Shown here: positions 58,541 to 64,000 of the stretch, in pieces | Layout of the letters: each line of letters opens with the position of its first letter | Numbering within the stretch: the stretch's first letter is position 1 | Source: Methylobacterium sp. WL1 | Lineage (GTDB): Bacteria; Pseudomonadota; Alphaproteobacteria; Rhizobiales; Beijerinckiaceae | NCBI RefSeq assembly: GCF_008000895.1 | Contig: NZ_CP042823.1 | Span: forward strand, 2,421,001 to 2,485,000 | Direction of reading: 5' to 3' | Length of the DNA: 64,000 bases | The notes under the pieces: generated by a model | Seen by the model: the letters and a program-made list of their open reading frames with translations, nothing else | The model's database searches: none | Told to the model about the DNA's origin: nothing | Translations under genes and position numbers: made by a program

Positions 58541-59593
58541 TCACATGTTGAAGACGGGCTTACCGTCCTTGCCCTTCACGGTTTTCCACTCTTCGTGGAT
58601 CAGAGCGACGACGTTATCCGGCAGCGGCACGTAATCGAGGTCTGAGGCGAGCTTATCGCCGTTCTTATAGGCCCAATCGAAGAACTTCAGCGTATCTGCG
58701 GCCTTGGCTGCATCGGCCGATTCCTTGTGGACCAGGATGAAGGTCGCCGCCGTGATCGGCCACGCATCGTCGCCCGGCTGGTTGGTCAGCGAGATACCGA
58801 AGCCCGGGGCCGACTTCCAATCGGCGCTGGCGGCGGCGGCCTGGAACGCCTTGTCGTCCGGCTGCGGATACTTGCCGGCCTTGTTCTGCAGCAGGGCGTA
58901 AGCGAGCTTGTTCTGCTTGGCGTAGGCGGATTCGACGTAGCCGATGGCGTTCGGCACCTGCTTGACGGTGGCGGTCACGCCCTCGTTGCCCTTGCCGCCC
59001 TGCCCGACCGGCCAGGAGATCGTCGTGGCCGCGCCGTATTCCTTCTTCCAGGTCTCGGACGCCTGGGACAGGTAGGTGGTGAAGATGTTGGTCGTGCCCG
59101 AGGCGTCCGACCGGTAGACCGGGGTGATGGTGGCGTCCGGGAGCTTCACGCCGTCGTTGAGCTTCGCGATCCGCGGGTCGCTCCACTTGGAGATCTTGCC
59201 GGCGTAGATGTCCGCCAGGATGTCGCCGGTGAGCTTCAGCTTCCCGGGCTCGAGGCCGGCGATGTTCACCACCGGCACGACACCGCCCATCACGGTGGGG
59301 AACTGGACGAGGCCATCCTTGGCCAGCTGCTCGCCCTTGAGTGGCGCGTCGGTGGCGCCGAAATCAACGGTCTTGGCCTGAATCTGCTTGATGCCGCCGC
59401 CGGAGCCGATGGACTGGTAATTCAGTCCGGAGCCGGTCTCCTTGCGGTAGGCTTCGGCCCACTTCGAGTAGACCGGGAACGGGAAGGTGGCACCGGCTCC
59501 CGTGATGTCGGCAGCGAGTGCCGCGGACGCCAGCTGAACCGTGGCGAGGCCGACGGCGAGCGCGTAAGCAAAGGGTCTCAAGGGTATCTCCAT
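58541..59593 (-). CDS. pstS: Phosphate ABC transporter, periplasmic phosphate-binding protein
   Basis: 350 residues from ATG 59593 (MEIPLRPFAYALAVGLATVQ); the longer frame has no signal peptide. Signal sequence cleaved near ALAAD (~28). The mature protein has GAGATFPFPVYSKWAEAY, YQSIGSGGGIKQI (the phosphate-binding SGGG), VDFGATDAPL, VYRSDASGTTNIFTTYLS and GNEGVTATVKQVPNAIGYVES, all PstS motifs. It captures phosphate in the periplasm. It is the first gene of the operon, 124 bases downstream of the Pho box. Confidence 0.96.
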   Translation of the reverse strand: MEIPLRPFAYALAVGLATVQLASAALAADITGAGATFPFPVYSKWAEAYRKETGSGLNYQSIGSGGGIKQIQAKTVDFGATDAPLKGEQLAKDGLVQFPTVMGGVVPVVNIAGLEPGKLKLTGDILADIYAGKISKWSDPRIAKLNDGVKLPDATITPVYRSDASGTTNIFTTYLSQASETWKKEYGAATTISWPVGQGGKGNEGVTATVKQVPNAIGYVESAYAKQNKLAYALLQNKAGKYPQPDDKAFQAAAASADWKSAPGFGISLTNQPGDDAWPITAATFILVHKESADAAKAADTLKFFDWAYKNGDKLASDLDYVPLPDNVVALIHEEWKTVKGKDGKPVFNM

Positions 59594-59716
59594 TGCCGTC
59601 GGGCGAGAGCCTGCGCCTCTCCGCCGGCAAGCCCATGCCCGCGGCAGAGCTGTGCGGCCGGTCTTCCAAGAGACCCGGCGCCGGCCGCCCGATGGGCCGG
59701 GCGTTACGACAGGGAG

Positions 59717-59734
59717 ATGACATCGGCATGACAT
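59717..59734 (-). promoter_or_regulatory. Pho box (PhoB-binding site) upstream of pstS
   Basis: On the minus strand it reads ATGTCATGCCGATGTCAT, two 7-base units spaced by four, against the consensus CTGTCATnnnnCTGTCAT; only the first base of each unit differs. A further CTGTC follows, so a longer tandem array is possible. It is 124 bases upstream of the pstS start, a normal distance. Confidence 0.88.
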
Positions 59735-59836
59735 CGCGCCGCAGAGACGAAGGCACGGTTTGGCGCGCTGGCGCGTTCAAGCCCGGTGGCGGCATCTCGG
59801 CGGTGCTGCCCGTGAGACCAGGAAGGCAGTCGGATC

Positions 59837-60082
59837 GTGGATGATCAGGGGACCGACGCACAGGAAGGTCCCGATGCGGCATGGCTTGCCCTGCACGCCG
59901 ACCGCGAGGCCGTAGAGCGCGCGCTGACCCTGGCTCAGGCCCGTCAGCGCTACGGCACCGACGCCGAGGCGATCGCTCAGGCGCGCCACGAGGAGGTCGA
60001 ACTTCTGGTGGATCTCGACAGGATTCTGACGCAGATCCGGGCGGCGGAGTACCGTCGGCGGCCCGGCTCGCGGCGCTGGTAG
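59837..60082 (+). CDS. Small hypothetical protein (81 aa)
   Basis: GTG start with GGAAGG about ten bases upstream. It is acidic and helical (REAVERALTLAQARQRYGT, EAIAQARHEEVELLVDLDRIL). No known domain. It is divergent from the pstS promoter region, so its own promoter may share the Pho box area; no second box is evident. GC-rich third positions support it as a gene. Confidence 0.6.
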   Translation: MDDQGTDAQEGPDAAWLALHADREAVERALTLAQARQRYGTDAEAIAQARHEEVELLVDLDRILTQIRAAEYRRRPGSRRW

Positions 60083-60138
60083 CGCCGGGCGAAAGCAATC
60101 TTGGTTCGGGCTAATACGGGTCCGGTCGGGGCGCGGCT

Positions 60139-60339
60139 TCAGCCGACCCGGCGCAGCTCCCGCTCCTTCTGACGCAAGCGCAGGAGCAGTTCCACGTGCG
60201 TGTCGGTGATCGGCTGCGTGTCGACGCTGCCTTCATAGACCGTGCGGAGCGTCAGCCCGAGCTGGTGCGTGTCGATCGCCTGCTTGAGGGCCCGACCCGA
60301 ATGCCCGCGCCCCTCGGACGCGACGATGGACGGCTTCAT
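60139..60339 (-). CDS. Small hypothetical protein (66 aa)
   Basis: ATG 60339 is chosen over 60378 because GGGAGG lies five bases before it. The product is basic (SEGRGHSGRALKQAIDTHQLGLTLRTVYEGSVDTQPITD and LLLRLRQKERELRR at the end) and has no known domain or signal. Helical C-terminus likely. It lies between the pst-adjacent small gene and recN, but in its own unit: 118 bases separate it from the recN stop. Confidence 0.65.
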   Translation of the reverse strand: MKPSIVASEGRGHSGRALKQAIDTHQLGLTLRTVYEGSVDTQPITDTHVELLLRLRQKERELRRVG

Positions 60340-60457
60340 GTTTTCCTCCCGCCCTTCAACCGCGTGCTCCTGAACCACGGTCCCGGGATGGGATCAGTCT
60401 CGCCAGGAATGGTTAACAAAACGTTACGCGCAACTAACGGTTAAGGTTGTTGCGCGT

Positions 60458-62131
60458 TCATGCATCCGCGCCTTGCAGAAGCTTGGCCGCCGCAGCACGG
60501 GCCTCGTCGGTCACCGTGGCGCCGGCCAGCATCCGCGCGATCTCCTCGCGGCGCTCCGCCACCGGTAGGCTCGCCACCCGGGTCGCGACCCGGCCGGCGC
60601 CCTTCACGGGGGCCTTGGCGATCAGGAAATGTGTGCTCGCGCGGGCCGCGACCTGGGGGGCGTGGGTCACGGCCACCACCTGGACGGTGGCGGCGAGCCG
60701 GGCGAGGCGCAGGCCGATCGCGTCGGCCACCGCGCCCCCGACCCCGGTGTCGATCTCGTCGAAGATCAGGGTCGGGGCGGAGCCCTTGTCGGCGAGCACG
60801 ACTTTCAGGGCGAGCATGAAACGCGACAACTCGCCGCCGGAGGCGACCTTCATCATCGGGCCGGGTTTCGTGCCGGGGTTGGTCTGCGCCCAGAACTCGA
60901 CCCGGTCGATGCCGGCGGGATCGCGCGCCTCCGGGTCGGTGACGATCTCGGTGATGAACCGGGCGCGTTCCAGCTTCAGCGGCGGCAACTCGGCCTTCAC
61001 GGCCGCATCCAAGTGCTTGGCCGCCTTGCGGCGCCCGGCACTGAGCTTCTCGGCCGCCTCCGCGTATTGCGATTCGGCCTTCGCCCTTGCTTGCTCCAGG
61101 CCCTCCAGGGCCGCCTCACCGGCATCGAGGCTCGCAACCTCGCCGGCGTAGCGCTCCGCCAGGGCGGCGAGGTCGTCGGCTGGAACGTCGTATTTCCGAG
61201 AGGCGGCACGCAGCGCAAAGAGCCGCTCCTCCGCTCGCTCCAGGTCGCGCGGGTCGAACTCGGTTTCCGTGACAGCGGCGTCCAGGACCGCGCGTGCCTC
61301 GTCGAGGGCGACCATGGCGGCGTCTAGGGCGTTGACGCAGGGATCGATCAGGGCCGGGAGCTGTCCGGCCCGGCGCTCCAGCTTGCGCAGGGCGGCCGAT
61401 ATGTGCGGCACGCCGGAATGCGGTCCGCCGACGGCGTCGAGCGCCTCGTTCAGCTCGCGGGCGACCTTCTCCGATTGCTGCATGACGCTGCGGCGTTCGG
61501 CGAGCTGGGCCTCCTCGCCGTGCTGGGGCGCCAACGTGGCGAGTTCCTCCACGGCGTGGCGCAGGAAGTCGGCCTCCTTGCGGGCCGCCTCGATGCGAGC
61601 CCGGTGCTCGGCAAGTTCCGAGCGCGCCGTGCGCACGGCCTTGGCGGCCGTCGCAACCTTGCCAAGCTGGGATTGGAGGCCCCCGAAGGCATCGAGGATC
61701 GCCCGGTGGGAGGCCGGGTCGGCCAGCGCGCGGTCGTCGTGCTGGCCGTGGATTTCCACGAGCGCAGCGCCGATCGCCCGTAGAACCTGCACGCCCACCG
61801 GCTGGTCGTTGACGAAGGCACGGGTACGGCCGTCGGCCATCTGGGTCCGGCGCAGGATCAGGTCGCCCTCGGTGTCGATCTCGGCCTCGGCCGCGATCCG
61901 GCGGGCCGGATGATCAAGGGGGAGATCGAACACCGCGGTGACGCCGCCCTGCGGCTCCCCATGGCGCACGAGTCGACCTTCGCCGCGGCCGCCGAGGGCC
62001 AGGGCGAAGGCATCGAGCAGGATCGATTTGCCCGCACCCGTCTCCCCGGTCAGGACGCTGAGGCCTGTCCGGAAATTCAGTTCGAGCCTGTCGATCAGAA
62101 CGATGTCGCGGATCGCGAGCTGCGCCAGCAT
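60458..62131 (-). CDS. recN: DNA repair ATPase RecN
   Basis: 557 residues, an SMC-like protein that holds DNA ends in double-strand break repair. Walker A GETGAGKS (29-36) at the N-terminus, long coiled-coil arms in the middle (~150-370, ELAEHRARIEAARKEADFL, EARAVLDAAVTETEF), and at the C-terminus the signature SGGELSRFMLALKVVL and Walker B TLIFDEIDTGVGG. All parts are in order. It follows bamD after a terminator, as in the usual alphaproteobacterial lpxC-bamD-recN order, but appears to be an independent unit. Confidence 0.96.
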   Translation of the reverse strand: MLAQLAIRDIVLIDRLELNFRTGLSVLTGETGAGKSILLDAFALALGGRGEGRLVRHGEPQGGVTAVFDLPLDHPARRIAAEAEIDTEGDLILRRTQMADGRTRAFVNDQPVGVQVLRAIGAALVEIHGQHDDRALADPASHRAILDAFGGLQSQLGKVATAAKAVRTARSELAEHRARIEAARKEADFLRHAVEELATLAPQHGEEAQLAERRSVMQQSEKVARELNEALDAVGGPHSGVPHISAALRKLERRAGQLPALIDPCVNALDAAMVALDEARAVLDAAVTETEFDPRDLERAEERLFALRAASRKYDVPADDLAALAERYAGEVASLDAGEAALEGLEQARAKAESQYAEAAEKLSAGRRKAAKHLDAAVKAELPPLKLERARFITEIVTDPEARDPAGIDRVEFWAQTNPGTKPGPMMKVASGGELSRFMLALKVVLADKGSAPTLIFDEIDTGVGGAVADAIGLRLARLAATVQVVAVTHAPQVAARASTHFLIAKAPVKGAGRVATRVASLPVAERREEIARMLAGATVTDEARAAAAKLLQGADA

Positions 62132-62240
62132 GCGGCGGCGGGGATTCCTGAGGGCGGGACCGCAGACATAAGGCCGCCGCGGCGCGGATTCACCCCAAAA
62201 ATGCGTCGCGCCCCAATTGCGATGCCGCGGGGCCGCGCCG

Positions 62241-62272
62241 ACGAGAAAGGCCCGGAGCGGCGGCTCCGGGCC
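62241..62272 (-). terminator. Intrinsic terminator after bamD
   Basis: Stem GGCCCGGAGC (62249-62258) / GCTCCGGGCC (62263-62272), a perfect 10-base pair with a four-base loop. On the minus strand it is followed by TTTCT, a short T-run. It lies about 60 bases downstream of the bamD stop and 110 bases before the recN start. Confidence 0.75.
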
Positions 62273-62332
62273 CTGGGGCGTCTTGAGGCAAGCCGAAGCC
62301 CGCCGGCGGCAGGCCGAAGCCTGCCGGATCGG

Positions 62333-63214
62333 TCACTCGGCCGAGGCGGTCTTGCCCGTCACGGTCCGGTAGATCTTGGACAGGAACGAGGTCTTCTCCT
62401 CGCGGGGCTCGAGGCCGCCCTTGGCCAGGAGCGCGTGCGCATCCTTGTACCAGGGGCTGTCCGGGAAGTTGTGCCCCAGCACCGCCGCGGAGTTCTGCGC
62501 CTCCTGGGTAATCCCGAGCGCCCAGTACGCCTCGGTCAGGCGCTCCAGCGCCTCTTCCGCATGGCGGGTGGTCTGGTACTTGGCAACGACGTCGCGGAAC
62601 CGGTTGATCGCGGCCGGGAAGTTGCGCCGCTCCAGGTAATAACGGCCGACCTCCATCTCCTTGCCGGCGAGCTGGTCGCGGGTGATCTGGATCTTCGAGC
62701 GCGCATCGGTCGAGTACTCGGACGTCGGGTACTTCTGGACCAGCTCCTGCAGGGCGACCAGCGCCTTCTCGGAGCGGTCCTGGTCGCGGGTCACGTCCGG
62801 GATCTGCTTGTAGTTCGACATCGCCATCAGATACTGCGCGTAGGCAGCATCCTTACTGGCCGGGTGGCGCTGCAGGTACCGCTTCGCCGCGCTGATCGCG
62901 TCGTCGTACTTCTGGCCCTCGTAATTGGCGTAGGCCGTCATGAGCAGCGCCTTCCGGGACCACTCGGAATACTGGTACTGCTTGTCGAGACTGTCGAATT
63001 TCTTGACCGCGCCCTCGTAGTCGCTGTCCTCCAGCTTGGCCAAGCCTTCGCTGTAGAGCTTGTCCGCGGGGACATCCGGCACGACTTCGGGCTTGTACTT
63101 TTCGGCGAAGAGGTTGGTCGGGTCGAAGTCGCAGCCGCCGAGGCCCAGGCCGAGAACGGCCACGAAGGGCGCCATGAAGGCAGCCGCCCGGCGATGACGA
63201 ATGGTGACAGGCAT
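62333..63214 (-). CDS. bamD: Outer-membrane assembly lipoprotein BamD (YfiO)
   Basis: 293 residues from ATG 63214; the start 16 codons earlier lacks a ribosome site. Signal with lipobox LGLGGC (Cys28), giving a lipoprotein in the inner leaflet of the outer membrane. Five TPR-type helical repeats follow (LYSEGLAKLEDSDYEGAVKKF, SEWSRKALLMTAYANYEGQKY, KDAAYAQYLMAMSNYKQIP, EKALVALQELVQKYPTSEYS, EEALERLTEAYWALGITQEA). BamD works with BamA to fold outer-membrane proteins. It follows lpxC, the normal gene order in this class. Confidence 0.95.
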   Translation of the reverse strand: MPVTIRHRRAAAFMAPFVAVLGLGLGGCDFDPTNLFAEKYKPEVVPDVPADKLYSEGLAKLEDSDYEGAVKKFDSLDKQYQYSEWSRKALLMTAYANYEGQKYDDAISAAKRYLQRHPASKDAAYAQYLMAMSNYKQIPDVTRDQDRSEKALVALQELVQKYPTSEYSTDARSKIQITRDQLAGKEMEVGRYYLERRNFPAAINRFRDVVAKYQTTRHAEEALERLTEAYWALGITQEAQNSAAVLGHNFPDSPWYKDAHALLAKGGLEPREEKTSFLSKIYRTVTGKTASAE

Positions 63215-63406
63215 CTGGCGCTCTTTCCCGGGACCGGCGCACTTCCCGCGCCGTCGTGCCATCGCGTGAATGGATCCGGCCCGACCGGGCCGTGCCCGTC
63301 GTTCACGGACCGTTAAACCCTGACGCTTGATTCGGGCACGAAAGCGGCAAGGCCGCGGCAGACCGTATCGGTTGCCAGCTGTGTCCCGCAGGTCACAGAC
63401 TTGGGG

Positions 63407-64000
63407 TCAGAGATCGCCCGCGAAGGCGGCGATGCCGAGGCCGACGCCGAGTTCCGACAGGACGGCTTCGCGGCGCGAGCCCTGCGCCTCGATGATGGCG
63501 TAGTTGGACCGGTCGGCGAAGAGGGCAGAGAGCACCCCGACATTCATCCGGTGGCCGCCGCAATAGGAACGGTAGGCCCCCTGGATCGGCAGGCCGGCCA
63601 GCGCGAGGTCGCCGACCGCATCGAGGATCTTGTGGCGGACGAACTCGTCCGGAAAGCGCAGACCCTCGGGATTGACAACCGCCGTCTCGCCGACCGCGAC
63701 GGTGTTCTCCAGCGACGCGCCCAGCGCGAACCCGGCCTTCCAGTAGCGCTCCACATCCTTCATCATCCCGAAGGTGCGGGCGCCGGCGATCTCCCGGCGG
63801 TAGGTGGCGGGAGACAGGTCCATCGCCTTGCGCGAGCGGCCGATCACCGGGCTGTCGAAATCGATCTCCACATCGAGGCGGAAGCCCCGGTCGATCGGGC
63901 GCAGCTCGGCGAAGGCACGGCCGGTCTCGATGCGGACGTGGCGCAGGATCTTCAGCCAGCGGCGCGGGGTGCCGCAGGAGGCGATCCCAGCCGTGTCGAT
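63407..64000 (-). CDS. lpxC: UDP-3-O-acyl-N-acetylglucosamine deacetylase, C-terminal part (runs off the right edge)
   Basis: The last ~197 codons lie in the window; the frame is open to the edge. LpxC is the zinc enzyme that commits UDP-GlcNAc to lipid A synthesis. The fragment begins IDTAGIASCGTPRRWLK, continues ELRPIDRGFRLDVEIDFDSPVIG, ARTFGMMKDVERYWKAGFALG, and has the zinc-ligand segment FVRHKILDAVGDLALAG (His and Asp). SYCGGHRMNVGVLSALF follows with the catalytic His. The N-terminal half with the other zinc His is outside the window. Confidence 0.95.
   Translation of the reverse strand: MDTAGIASCGTPRRWLKILRHVRIETGRAFAELRPIDRGFRLDVEIDFDSPVIGRSRKAMDLSPATYRREIAGARTFGMMKDVERYWKAGFALGASLENTVAVGETAVVNPEGLRFPDEFVRHKILDAVGDLALAGLPIQGAYRSYCGGHRMNVGVLSALFADRSNYAIIEAQGSRREAVLSELGVGLGIAAFAGDL

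Noticed and set aside
57262..58551. Long plus-strand open frame across pstA/pstC
   Set aside because: Antisense shadow (His/Asp/Arg-rich) of two well-recognised permease genes.

Overview
The window is a GC-rich (roughly 70 % by eye) chromosomal segment of an alphaproteobacterium, almost certainly of the Hyphomicrobiales and most likely a Methylobacterium-type organism. This rests on gene content and order (lpxC-bamD-recN, pstSCAB-phoU-phoB, the HAD/ATP12 pair, DUF1214/DUF1254 genes behind a class A penicillin-binding protein, OprB-type porin), on codon use and on GTG/TTG starts. The taxon is an inference; no rRNA, tRNA or CRISPR array was found, and no complete phage or insertion sequence.

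Layout. 1-9.4 kb: end of a PBP1A gene, two small envelope proteins, a lipoprotein, a possible sRNA with a strong terminator, glutathione synthetase, a Na+/H+ antiporter, an OprB porin and a gamma-glutamyltransferase-family enzyme. 9.6-15 kb: a methyltransferase, OsmC protein and BioF run divergently from BioA, followed by a stand-alone receiver protein and a MarR regulator. 15-24.2 kb is the most interesting part: a COG0523 metallochaperone GTPase diverges from a ZnuD-like TonB-dependent receptor across an intergenic region with three copies of a palindromic AACGNTRTAACRYT-type site, and a fourth copy precedes a second TonB receptor translationally coupled to a PepSY membrane protein. This looks like a Zur (zinc-limitation) regulon; a cobalamin riboswitch lies about 310 bases upstream of the second receptor, on the same strand.

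24.2-26.3 kb is a gene-poor, AT-rich island with two paralogous HigA-type antitoxin genes and no toxin gene beside them. 26.3-32.7 kb holds a Nudix hydrolase, a frameshifted cysteine synthase-like gene, RluC with an apparently frame-disrupted N-terminal extension, an alpha/beta hydrolase, a PsiF-like secreted protein, a HAD phosphatase and the ATP12 ATP-synthase chaperone. 33-41 kb: glutathione peroxidase, a Cys-cluster protein, a class III aminotransferase, a CBS/CorC membrane protein, a secreted protein of unknown role, a DUF3775 protein and an APP1-type phosphatidate phosphatase. 41-47 kb: TadE/TadG pilus-assembly proteins and the molybdate transporter modA-modB-modC, split by an opposing glutathione S-transferase gene. 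47.7-53.8 kb: PrmA, an Rmf/CrpP-like protein, aminopeptidase P and DsbD/ScsB.

53.8-60 kb is a complete phosphate operon, pstS-pstC-pstA-pstB-phoU-phoB, behind a near-perfect Pho box, with GC-rich hairpins at several intercistronic gaps and no phoR. 60.1-64 kb: a small conserved protein, recN, bamD with its terminator, and the 3' part of lpxC. Convergent gene ends often carry inverted repeats with a shared TCATCCCGGG-like core, apparently a dispersed intergenic repeat family.
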